A DNA stretch of 64,000 nucleotides. Origin: Micavibrio sp. UBA6212 (lineage in GTDB: Bacteria > Pseudomonadota > Alphaproteobacteria > Micavibrionales > Micavibrionaceae). Under the pieces are notes generated by a model. The model was given only the letters and a program-made list of their open reading frames with translations. It was not told the origin of the DNA and ran no database searches. The DNA lies in assembly GCA_002421905.1 (NCBI GenBank), contig DISK01000009.1, positions 36,681-100,680 on the forward strand, written 5' to 3'. Made by a program: the position numbers and the translations under genes. Below are positions 25,517 to 32,938 of this stretch, piece by piece. The number at the start of each line of letters is the position of its first letter. Positions within the stretch are counted from its first letter, which is position 1.

Positions 25517-26680
25517 ATGAAAAATTATTTCAGATCACTGAGTTACGCCATTTTACTTATGTTCTCTTTATCAGCAATTCTTCCAATAGCTGCGCGTGCA
25601 GAATCCGGAATTACCGATAGTGAAATTCTACTTGGCGTTTCGAACGCCCAGTCTGGCCCTGCAGAAGCTCTGGGCAAAGGTGTGAGTACGGGGCTATCCG
25701 TTTACTTTGACAAGATCAATAAAGCCGGTGGTGTTCATGGGCGTACGGTTAAATTGATTACGACCGATGATAAATATGAACCATCAGCCGCTATTAAAAA
25801 TACCGAGCAGTTATTGAATGAGGATAAAGTCTTTGCATTAATCGGTTACGTTGGAACCCCGACAGCAAAAGCAGTAACTCCTCTTATTTCCCGTGAGAAA
25901 GCACCTTTTATCGCTCCATTTACAGGAGCCGAATTTCTTCGTTCTCCCGTTCTCCCAACCGTCTTTAACTTGAGATCAAGCTATAATGACGAAATGGAAG
26001 CTATTGTTGCCCAACTTGTTGATCAAAAGCACCTCAAGCATATTGCCCTGTTCATGCAAAATGACAGTTATGGCCAAGCGGGAGAATCAGGATTGAACGC
26101 CGCTCTGGAGAAGCGGGATATGTCCATTTCCACAGTGGGGACTTATGAACGCAACACAACAGATGTTACGGACGCTTTAACCATACTCAGAAGTGCAAAC
26201 CCTGATGCTATTGTGATGGTCGGCACCTATAAGGCCTGCGCAGAACTCATGAAGCAGGCCAAAGAATCCGGGATGAACCCGATCTTCGTTAATATTTCTT
26301 TTGTTGGAACATCTGCCCTGATCAAAGCATCCGGCGAATTCGGTGAGGGCAGTTACGTCTCACAAGTTTTGCCAAGTCCATATAGTTCAGACCTTCAGAT
26401 TGTCAAAGAGTATCGCGATGATATGACCGCCGCTGGAAAGGCGGACTTAATCGACTACACTTCACTGGAAGGATATGTTCAGGCCGCTATGTTTACCAAA
26501 GCTATGGATGCTGCCGGTGATGATATAACCCGCACCGGACTGATTAAATCCTTGAACTCTCTGGATGTTGATCTGGGTGGTTTAACCTTGAAATTTACAC
26601 CAGACGACCATCAGGCTTTGGATAAAGTCTATCTGACCAAGTTGGTTGGCGGTAAACCGGAAACAGTTGAAGGATTCTAG
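25517..26680 (+). CDS. branched-chain-amino-acid-type ABC transporter substrate-binding protein
   Basis: A 387-residue periplasmic binding protein of the LivJ/type 1 fold. The ATG at 25517 is preferred over the one at 25505 because GAGG lies six bases before it. A signal peptide ends near AARAES. The mature protein starts ILLGVSNAQSGPAEALGKGV, then AGGVHGRTVKLITTDDKYEP, both typical of the family. No permease or ATPase genes are next to it, so it is an orphan component; the partner is either elsewhere or is the divergent chemoreceptor. Ligand unknown; amino acids or related compounds are the family norm. Confidence 0.92.
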   Translation: MKNYFRSLSYAILLMFSLSAILPIAARAESGITDSEILLGVSNAQSGPAEALGKGVSTGLSVYFDKINKAGGVHGRTVKLITTDDKYEPSAAIKNTEQLLNEDKVFALIGYVGTPTAKAVTPLISREKAPFIAPFTGAEFLRSPVLPTVFNLRSSYNDEMEAIVAQLVDQKHLKHIALFMQNDSYGQAGESGLNAALEKRDMSISTVGTYERNTTDVTDALTILRSANPDAIVMVGTYKACAELMKQAKESGMNPIFVNISFVGTSALIKASGEFGEGSYVSQVLPSPYSSDLQIVKEYRDDMTAAGKADLIDYTSLEGYVQAAMFTKAMDAAGDDITRTGLIKSLNSLDVDLGGLTLKFTPDDHQALDKVYLTKLVGGKPETVEGF

Positions 26681-26703
26681 AATCCATCCGCATCATGAAC
26701 ATG

Positions 26704-26729
26704 AAGAAGCCCCCGATCGGGGACTTCTT
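26704..26729. terminator. bidirectional terminator between convergent genes
   Basis: A hairpin built on CCCCGATCGGGG with flanking AAGAAG/CTTCTT lies between the binding-protein gene and the end of the suf operon. It is A-rich on one side and T-rich on the other, so it can act in both directions. Confidence 0.8.
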
Positions 26730-26734
26730 AAAAT

Positions 26735-27076
26735 CTAGAATGTCACAGATTTCCCGCAACCGCATTGCCCCAATTCATTGGGATTTGTCAGCTCAAGGCG
26801 CGTATTTCCTACTTTATCTTTGATCAAATCTATATTTGTTCCAAATAATTTTATACTGTCTGTGGGATCAACAAACATCCGGACACCATTTCCCAAATCA
26901 ATATAGTCATCCCCGGTTCTGACTTGGTCTGCTGCGACCAACGCAAAATCATATTCCGAACCTCCGCAGCCTTTACCACCGAGAATAGACAGTCGAACAC
27001 CGGCATATCCTTGGGCTTGCTTTTGGAAATGTTCTTTTGCTGCCTCGGTCAAAATAATATCACCTTTTAATTCCAT
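26735..27076 (-). CDS. A-type Fe-S carrier protein (SufA/ErpA family)
   Basis: A 113-residue HesB/IscA-family protein that receives or carries Fe-S clusters. The longer frame starts at an ATG at 27094, but AGGAGG lies eight bases before the ATG at 27076, which is preferred. The three conserved cysteines are present: one in LGGKGCGGSEY near residue 36 and the pair QCGCGKS near the C-terminus. Last gene of the suf operon, 14 bases after the SufT-like gene. Operon position favours SufA, but ErpA cannot be excluded by sequence. Confidence 0.93.
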   Translation of the reverse strand: MELKGDIILTEAAKEHFQKQAQGYAGVRLSILGGKGCGGSEYDFALVAADQVRTGDDYIDLGNGVRMFVDPTDSIKLFGTNIDLIKDKVGNTRLELTNPNELGQCGCGKSVTF

Positions 27077-27090
27077 TTTATTTCCTCCTG

Positions 27091-27504
27091 TCATGTAAAC
27101 ATATTAAGTTGCAACTTGGCAGTTTCCGCCATATAGGACGGATCCCAAGTTGGCTCCCAGATAATTTCGACATCGACCTGTCCCACTCCGCTGAGCGGGA
27201 AAATGGCTGACTGAACCATTCCCGGCATTTCCTGTGCCACCGGACAGCCCGGAGATGTCAATGTCATCTGGACATCCACATCACTGGTTCCATCCTCGGC
27301 ATCCATGATCCTGATAGAGTATATTAAACCCAGTTCATAAATATTGACCGGAATTTCCGGATCATAAACTTCCCGCAATGACTTGATAATTGCAGGCCAT
27401 AACGGATGATCCCGGTCACCCGAGCAATTTGGTGGTTCGGCCAGTTCATCATAATCATCGCCAAAGGCGTTTCTGACCATCTGTTCGTCTGCGACTTGTT
27501 CCAT
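27091..27504 (-). CDS. sufT: SufT-like DUF59 (MIP18 family) Fe-S assembly protein
   Basis: A 137-residue protein with the DUF59 core: IKSLREVYDPEIPVNIYELG near residue 38 and the LTSPGCPVAQEMPG motif near residue 82, which has the reactive cysteine of this family. The family helps mature Fe-S proteins. The place between sufS and the A-type carrier supports SufT. Its N-terminal 35 residues, including PPNCSGD, are less conserved. It starts 28 bases after sufS. Confidence 0.9.
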   Translation of the reverse strand: MEQVADEQMVRNAFGDDYDELAEPPNCSGDRDHPLWPAIIKSLREVYDPEIPVNIYELGLIYSIRIMDAEDGTSDVDVQMTLTSPGCPVAQEMPGMVQSAIFPLSGVGQVDVEIIWEPTWDPSYMAETAKLQLNMFT

Positions 27505-27532
27505 TCTATTATACCCTATTTTTGATCTGTCC

Positions 27533-28762
27533 TTACATCAGCATTTTCTGTGCTTTTGTAATGGCATCACATAATTGATCTATATCATCTTTATCCGTGT
27601 ACAAGCCTATCGAAGCCCGAAGAGTTCCCTCAACACCCAAGGTTTCCATCAATGGTTGGCAACAATGATGGCCTGACCTGACCGCAACGCCCATCTGATC
27701 CAATATCATCGCCACATCAGACGTTGGACAGCCTTTTAAGGTAAAGCTGATAATGCCTGCTTTGTCTGATGTCGTCCCATAAATTTTCAACCCGTCTATC
27801 TGTGATAATTTTTCGTTCGCATATCCCAGAATATCTTTTTCCCATTCAAAAATATGATCCATCCCAATGCCAGAAATATAATCAATGGCGGCACCCAAGC
27901 CGATCACTTCGGCAATAGCGGGCGTTCCGGCTTCGAATTTATTTGGCAATGGCGCATAGGTCACTTGTTCAAGGGTTACTTGTTCGATCATATCTCCGCC
28001 ACCTTGCCATGGCGGCATTTTTTCGAGGATAGTTTCACGTCCATACAACACCCCAACTCCAGATGGGCCATATAGTTTATGCCCAGTGAACACATAAAAA
28101 TCGGCTCCCAGATCAGTCACATCTACAGTACCATGAACAACAGCTTGTGACCCGTCAACCAATGTTATGATTTCAGGCGAGTATGATTTTATTTGCGCGA
28201 TCATATCTTTGGCCGGATTCACAGTTCCCAGAACATTCGACACATGCGTAAACGCCACCAGTCTTGTTTTCTTTGTCAACAGTTCGGGAAGCACAGATAA
28301 ATCCAACGCGCCATTATCAAGCAAGGGGATATATTTAATGACTATTCCGATCTGGTCTTTCAAGATATGCCATGGAACAAAATTGGCGTGATGTTCCATA
28401 TGGGTCAGAATAATTTCATCCCCTGCCTTCAGAAAAGTTCGCCCCCAGCTTTGGGCGACCAGATTGATTGCTTCGGTGCTATTGCGCGTAAATATAATCG
28501 AATGAGTAGAGGGTGCATGGATAAATTTTGCGACCTTCTCCCGAACCTGTTCGAATTCTGCCGTTAGTCTTTGCGAAAATTCATAAAGACCGCGATGGAT
28601 ATTCGCGTAGTGAGATTGATAAACCATCGTGACGGCATCAATCACTTGTTGTGGTTTCTGTGCGCTGGCGCCGCTATCCAGAAAGGCTAAACGCTTACCG
28701 TTCATAGGTTGCGCCAGAACAGGAAAATCAGAACGCCAAGAGTTATGATTTATTTCAGCCAT
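27533..28762 (-). CDS. sufS: cysteine desulfurase SufS
   Basis: A PLP-dependent group II cysteine desulfurase that takes sulfur from L-cysteine for Fe-S assembly. 409 residues. The PLP-binding lysine is in FTGHKLYGPSGVGVLYG near residue 225, and the catalytic cysteine is in VRSGHHCCQPLME near residue 368. The N-terminal FLDSGASAQKPQQVIDAV is typical of SufS. It overlaps the 3' end of sufD by 13 bases. No sufE or sufU gene is in this operon. Confidence 0.96.
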   Translation of the reverse strand: MAEINHNSWRSDFPVLAQPMNGKRLAFLDSGASAQKPQQVIDAVTMVYQSHYANIHRGLYEFSQRLTAEFEQVREKVAKFIHAPSTHSIIFTRNSTEAINLVAQSWGRTFLKAGDEIILTHMEHHANFVPWHILKDQIGIVIKYIPLLDNGALDLSVLPELLTKKTRLVAFTHVSNVLGTVNPAKDMIAQIKSYSPEIITLVDGSQAVVHGTVDVTDLGADFYVFTGHKLYGPSGVGVLYGRETILEKMPPWQGGGDMIEQVTLEQVTYAPLPNKFEAGTPAIAEVIGLGAAIDYISGIGMDHIFEWEKDILGYANEKLSQIDGLKIYGTTSDKAGIISFTLKGCPTSDVAMILDQMGVAVRSGHHCCQPLMETLGVEGTLRASIGLYTDKDDIDQLCDAITKAQKMLM

Positions 28763-29739
28763 AATTTCACCCGATCATCAAACAAGGCGCGGATCTGTTC
28801 ATCCGGAACCTTGTCCAGAACTTCTCCGACAAAGGCTTCGATCAACATATGGCGTGCATCTTCTTCATTCAACCCGCGAGACCTCAGGTAAAACATTGGT
28901 GTTTCATCAAGTTCGCCCGTCGTGGTCCCGTGGGAACATTTCACATCGTCGGCATAAATTTCCAGTTCCGGTTTAACATCCATTTCCGCAAGCGGTGAAA
29001 GCAACAGATTATTGGAGAGTTGATATCCGTCCGTTTTTTGTGCGTCTTTATAGACATGTATTTTTCCCTGATAAACGCCATGAGAATTATCTTCAAGGAT
29101 GGTTTTGAAAAACTGGCTGGATTTGCAATATGGCGCGATATGATCGATACAAACCGTTGTATCCCCATGCTGTTTTCCACGTAACAGCGCCAGTCCTGCC
29201 AAATCGGCTTCACTTCCTGCCCCATTCATATTGACTTTGAATTCGTTACGGCCAAACCCAGAACATCCGTTGACCACCAGAGCATTGAACCGCGCATCGC
29301 GTTCCATGTTGACCGTCATAAATTCGGTGACCACACAAAACGGATCTTCTTCACACAAACGGTAATACCCAACTTGTGCATTCGCGCCGATATTGAGTGC
29401 AATCGAGATATTTTTCCAATATGCCCCTGCGCCGACCTGACGTTCTACAAACTTGACGTTTGCACCCTCTTCAACATCAATCACAACATTGGTGTGCAGA
29501 TTTTTTCCATCTTCACCAATTAGCTTCAGATCAATCGGCTTATCCACCTTACGGTTTTTAGGAATAATCAGATGGATTGTATCCTCCTGATCGACGGTCA
29601 TAAATTCAAACGCACCGGTCATCTCCCAAACCGGTTTCTGGTCAACCAGTTCGAATTTTGCCAATACCGCGTTTACATTGGAATATTTCCAATGCTCTTT
29701 ATCAAGATCGGGCAAGGATTTAGGCAACAATTTCGGCAT
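28750..29739 (-). CDS. sufD: SufD, SufBCD scaffold subunit (short form)
   Basis: A 329-residue beta-helix scaffold subunit of the SufBC2D complex. The C-terminal half has the family's YADDVKCSHGTTTGELDETP near residue 265 and the SRGLNEEDARHMLIEAFVGEV helix. It is shorter than the usual 400-450 residues, because the N-terminal domain is cut down and begins at LPKSLPDLDKEHWKY. It overlaps sufC by 20 bases and sufS by 13, so the three are tightly coupled. Confidence 0.94.
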   Translation of the reverse strand: MPKLLPKSLPDLDKEHWKYSNVNAVLAKFELVDQKPVWEMTGAFEFMTVDQEDTIHLIIPKNRKVDKPIDLKLIGEDGKNLHTNVVIDVEEGANVKFVERQVGAGAYWKNISIALNIGANAQVGYYRLCEEDPFCVVTEFMTVNMERDARFNALVVNGCSGFGRNEFKVNMNGAGSEADLAGLALLRGKQHGDTTVCIDHIAPYCKSSQFFKTILEDNSHGVYQGKIHVYKDAQKTDGYQLSNNLLLSPLAEMDVKPELEIYADDVKCSHGTTTGELDETPMFYLRSRGLNEEDARHMLIEAFVGEVLDKVPDEQIRALFDDRVKLWLK

Positions 29740-30460
29740 AGCCTTTGGCCTCTAATTCTTTGGCGAGCTCTGGCCCACCTGATTTGACAATTTTTCCCTT
29801 GGCCAGCACATGCACCACGTCCGGCACAATGTAATCCAGCAGACGTTGGTAGTGGGTAATCACCAGAAAGGAACGATCAGGTGCACGCAAACGATTGACT
29901 CCATCTGCTACGATTTTCAGGGCGTCGATATCAAGTCCGGAGTCTGTTTCATCGAGAATACAGAATTTTGGTTCTAACATCGCCATTTGCAGAACTTCAT
30001 TACGTTTCTTTTCGCCACCGGAAAACCCGACATTCACAGCGCGTTTCAACATCTCGTCGGCAATATCCAACTCTTTTTGTTTGGCTTTGAGCAGTTTCAA
30101 AAAATCGAGGGCTTCGAGTTCACTTTCTCCACGCGACTTTCGAATAGAATTGAGTGCTGTTTTGAGGAAATTGGTCATTTGCACCCCCGGAATCTCAACT
30201 GGATACTGAAATGCCAGAAACAATCCCGCCGCTGCGCGTTCATTCGGGTCAAGTGACAGTAAGTCCACGCCGTCCAGTTCAGCAGTCCCCCCAGTGACTT
30301 CGTATCCGTCACGGCCAGAAAGAACGTAGGACAGAGTAGATTTCCCCGCCCCGTTTGGCCCCATAATGGCGTGGACTTCTCCGGATTTAACTTCCAGATC
30401 AAGTCCGTTGATGATTTGCTTGCCGTCAATTTCGGCTGTCAGGTTTTTAATTTTGAGCAT
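29720..30460 (-). CDS. sufC: SufC, ATPase of the Fe-S scaffold
   Basis: A 246-residue ABC-type ATPase. Walker A is GPNGAGKST near residue 35, the signature segment is GFSGGEKKRNEVLQ near residue 148, and Walker B is CILDETDSGLDID. These are the SufC forms. It drives conformational change of SufB/SufD. The region upstream, where sufB would normally follow directly, holds an inverted-repeat nuclease cassette of about 490 bases. Confidence 0.97.
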   Translation of the reverse strand: MLKIKNLTAEIDGKQIINGLDLEVKSGEVHAIMGPNGAGKSTLSYVLSGRDGYEVTGGTAELDGVDLLSLDPNERAAAGLFLAFQYPVEIPGVQMTNFLKTALNSIRKSRGESELEALDFLKLLKAKQKELDIADEMLKRAVNVGFSGGEKKRNEVLQMAMLEPKFCILDETDSGLDIDALKIVADGVNRLRAPDRSFLVITHYQRLLDYIVPDVVHVLAKGKIVKSGGPELAKELEAKGYAEIVA

Positions 30461-30485
30461 TTATATTTTCTCTCATTCCTTTACG

Positions 30486-30554
30486 CGTCATTACCCGCTT
30501 TATGCGGGTAATCTATACCATTCATGGATCCCCCGAATAAATCGGGGGATGACG
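30486..30554. repeat. inverted repeat, left copy (69 bp), GIY-YIG cassette
   Basis: Made of two small palindromes: TTACCCGCTTTATGCGGGTAA and TCCCCCGAATAAATCGGGGG. It differs from the right copy by a 9-base insertion and a few substitutions. Both ends read CGTCAT outward. Confidence 0.92.
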
Positions 30555-30571
30555 ATTGAGGCTGGGTAAGG

Positions 30572-30865
30572 TTATTTACAAATTTCATCGTACAAATCGC
30601 TCCAGTTTTGATTCATTTCATTTATCAAGTTTATCTTCCATTGACGCGGATATTTCTTCAGCCTTTTTTCTCTATGTATTGCACTTTCTGCGTTGTCATG
30701 GTGTTCAAACCATACCAGATCATGCACGTTGTATTTTTCGGTAAACCCTTCGACGACGTTATTCTTATGTTCCCAAATTCGTTTCTTTAAGTCCGATGTT
30801 ACACCTATATATAATGTTCCATTCTTTCCGCTTGCCATCATATAGACGAAGAAATTTTTATTCAT
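30572..30865 (-). CDS. GIY-YIG endonuclease domain protein
   Basis: A 97-residue single-domain GIY-YIG nuclease. The domain starts FFVYMMASGKNGTLYIGVTS, which corresponds to the GIY and YIG halves. The catalytic-type Arg follows in LKKRIWEHKNN, and the C-terminal AIHREKRLKKYPRQWKINLI carries the conserved Glu region. The frame stays open upstream into the right repeat, but GGAAGTGGGA just before the ATG at 30865 marks the more likely start. Such proteins are UvrC-like nucleases of uncertain function; this one is between the repeats, on the operon strand, so it is probably expressed with the suf genes. Confidence 0.9.
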   Translation of the reverse strand: MNKNFFVYMMASGKNGTLYIGVTSDLKKRIWEHKNNVVEGFTEKYNVHDLVWFEHHDNAESAIHREKRLKKYPRQWKINLINEMNQNWSDLYDEICK

Positions 30866-30876
30866 TCCCACTTCCC

Positions 30877-30936
30877 CGTCATCCTCCGACTTGTTCGGGG
30901 GATCCATGGATTACCCGCATAAAGCGGGTAATGACG
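30877..30936. repeat. inverted repeat, right copy (60 bp), GIY-YIG cassette
   Basis: Reverse complement of the left copy apart from its missing 9 bases. It includes TTACCCGCATAAAGCGGGTAA and the CCTCCGACTTGTTCGGGGG palindrome. Both copies could form strong stem-loops in the suf mRNA. Confidence 0.92.
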
Positions 30937-30953
30937 AGAAAGAGAAAAACCCA

Positions 30954-32396
30954 TCACCCAACACTCCCCTCAAGGCTGATAGCGACGAGTTTCTGCGCTT
31001 CAACAGCGAATTCCATGGGGAGGTTCTGCATGACTTCTTTGCAGAACCCGTTGACAATCAATGCCACCGCTTCTTCTTCGGATAGACCGCGTTGCTGGCA
31101 ATAAAATAACTGGTCGTCTGATATTTTGCTGGTGGTGGCTTCGTGTTCCAGACGGGCCTTTGGATTTTTGCTTTCGATATAGGGCACAGTATGCGCTCCG
31201 CATTGGTCGCCGATCAGCAAGCTGTCACATTGCGTATAATTGCGTGCGCCCTCTGCGCCTGCCAATATTTTAACCAACCCGCGATAGGTCGAATCCGATT
31301 TTCCTGCCGAGATGGTTTTGGCAATAATGCGTGATTTGGTGCGCGCGCCCATATGGATCATCTTGGTGCCGGTGTCGGCCTGTTGGAAATTATTGGTGAT
31401 GGCCACGGAGTAAAATTCACCTTGGGAGTCATCCCCTTTCAAAATGCAGGATGGATATTTCCATGTGATCGCCGATCCGGTTTCAACCTGCGTCCATGAA
31501 ATTTTCGATCGCGCACCGGCGCACATCCCGCGCTTGGTCACAAAGTTATAAATTCCGCCTTTGCCTTCTTTATCACCCGGATACCAGTTCTGAACCGTAG
31601 AATATTTTATCTCGGCATCTTCATGGGCGATCAGTTCCACCACAGCGGCATGAAGCTGGTTTTCATCGCGCATTGGGGCGGTACATCCTTCGAGATAGGA
31701 TACATAAGCCCCCTTCTCTGCAATGATAAGCGTACGTTCAAATTGCCCGGTATTCATTTCATTGATACGAAAATAAGTTGAAAGCTCCATCGGGCAACGC
31801 ACGCCTTCGGGGATATACACAAATGATCCATCAGTGAACACGGCAGAATTCAAACACGCATGTTTGTTGTCTGTATAAGGGACAACCGAACCCATATATT
31901 TTTTGACCAATTCCGGATGATTGCGCACTGCCTCAGAAATCGAGCAGAAAATAACGCCCACTTCACTTAATTTCTCTTTGAATGTGGTTGCCACCGAGAC
32001 CGAGTCAAACACCACGTCAACGGCCACACCCGCCAGACGGGCGCGTTCTCTCATCGGAACACCCAATTTTTCAAAGGTTTCCAAGAGGGCCGGATCAACT
32101 TCATCTATCGAGTTGAGTTTAGGCTTAGGCGCGGCGTAGTAATACGCATCTTGATAATCAATCGGTGGGTGATGGATTTTTGCCCAGTTCGGTTCGGGCA
32201 TTTTTTTCCACCGCTCGAATGCTTTCAGCCGCCATTCCAGCAGCCATTCCGGTTCCTGTTTTTTTGCCGAGATAAACCGGATAATATCTTCGTTCAAGCC
32301 TTTTGGGGCCTTATCAGACTCAATATCGGTTACAAATCCGGCTTCATATTTATTTAATGCCTCGACCTGTTCGGCTACACTTAATGGATCACTCAT
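30954..32396 (-). CDS. sufB: SufB, Fe-S cluster scaffold subunit
   Basis: A 480-residue beta-helix protein, the main cluster-building subunit of SufBC2D. Typical segments are GLNEDIIRFISAKKQEPEW near residue 33, YLEGCTAPMRDENQLHAAVV near residue 235 and YIESKNPKARLEHEATTSK near residue 400. The following QQRGLSEEEAVALIVNGF stretch is also as in SufB. It starts four bases inside the 3' end of the rrf2 gene (ATGA overlap), so its translation is coupled to the regulator. The 3' side is the nuclease cassette. Confidence 0.97.
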   Translation of the reverse strand: MSDPLSVAEQVEALNKYEAGFVTDIESDKAPKGLNEDIIRFISAKKQEPEWLLEWRLKAFERWKKMPEPNWAKIHHPPIDYQDAYYYAAPKPKLNSIDEVDPALLETFEKLGVPMRERARLAGVAVDVVFDSVSVATTFKEKLSEVGVIFCSISEAVRNHPELVKKYMGSVVPYTDNKHACLNSAVFTDGSFVYIPEGVRCPMELSTYFRINEMNTGQFERTLIIAEKGAYVSYLEGCTAPMRDENQLHAAVVELIAHEDAEIKYSTVQNWYPGDKEGKGGIYNFVTKRGMCAGARSKISWTQVETGSAITWKYPSCILKGDDSQGEFYSVAITNNFQQADTGTKMIHMGARTKSRIIAKTISAGKSDSTYRGLVKILAGAEGARNYTQCDSLLIGDQCGAHTVPYIESKNPKARLEHEATTSKISDDQLFYCQQRGLSEEEAVALIVNGFCKEVMQNLPMEFAVEAQKLVAISLEGSVG

Positions 32397-32830
32397 GCGC
32401 GCCCTCCTTTCCTTTGTGGAGATACGGGCAGCAATAAATCGGATAAATTCATCCCATCCAGTGCCGATTTTACTGCGGAATTAACTTTATTCCAGTTTCC
32501 TCGCATCGGGCAAAGTTGGGCAATGTGGCAATCAGATTCGATTTCGCTATCCGCGCAAGATGTAATTGAGATAGGGCCTTCTAGGGCTTCAATCAACTCG
32601 GTGACCGTGACCTGATCCGGAATGCGGGTCATGGAGTACCCCCCCTTAACGCCGCGCACCGAATTAACAATTTCTTTTTTTGATAATAGTTTCAAAACCT
32701 TAGCTACGGTTGGCTCAGGAATTCCGGTCTGTTGGGCCAACATGACCGCTGTTTGCAATTGTCCTCGTTCAGCCGCAAGGCAGCTGAGCACGACAATCGC
32801 GTAATCCGAGAGTTTTGATAATTTAATCAT
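32393..32830 (-). CDS. Rrf2 family transcriptional regulator (IscR/SufR type)
   Basis: A 145-residue DNA-binding protein with an N-terminal winged helix (KLSDYAIVVLSCLA start, then GIPEPTVAKVLKLLSKKEIV). Three cysteines in ITSCADSEIESDCHIAQLCPMRG near residue 95 are spaced as cluster ligands in Fe-S-sensing Rrf2 proteins. First gene of the suf operon, overlapping sufB by four bases; it most likely senses Fe-S status and controls this operon. IscR and SufR cannot be told apart here. Confidence 0.92.
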   Translation of the reverse strand: MIKLSKLSDYAIVVLSCLAAERGQLQTAVMLAQQTGIPEPTVAKVLKLLSKKEIVNSVRGVKGGYSMTRIPDQVTVTELIEALEGPISITSCADSEIESDCHIAQLCPMRGNWNKVNSAVKSALDGMNLSDLLLPVSPQRKGGRA

Positions 32831-32837
32831 TTTAATC

Positions 32838-32856
32838 CGTACACTATTAGTCCGGT
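32838..32856. promoter_or_regulatory. imperfect palindrome upstream of rrf2, possible operator
   Basis: CCGNAC-N7-GTNCGG: the arms CCGTAC and GTCCGG pair at five of six positions. It lies eight bases upstream of the rrf2 start codon, so it overlaps the leader of the suf transcript. Auto-control by the Rrf2 protein is an inference from position only. Confidence 0.35.
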
Positions 32857-32938
32857 TTATATCTCATAAACGGGGTAGGATTTCAAGCTTTACAATGCTA
32901 GCCTATCGACTGGAATCTGTTTTATTTGGAAGCGGGAT

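Larger units (their letters stand above)
30486..30936 (-). mobile_element. inverted-repeat-bounded GIY-YIG nuclease cassette in the suf operon
   Basis: Two near-identical inverted repeats (30486-30554 and 30877-30936) enclose a GIY-YIG nuclease gene. The unit is 451 bp and fills the space between the sufB stop (30954) and the sufC start (30460), leaving 17 and 25 bases. There is no transposase. I infer a small mobilisable or nuclease-driven element. No clear target-site duplication is visible. Confidence 0.6.
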
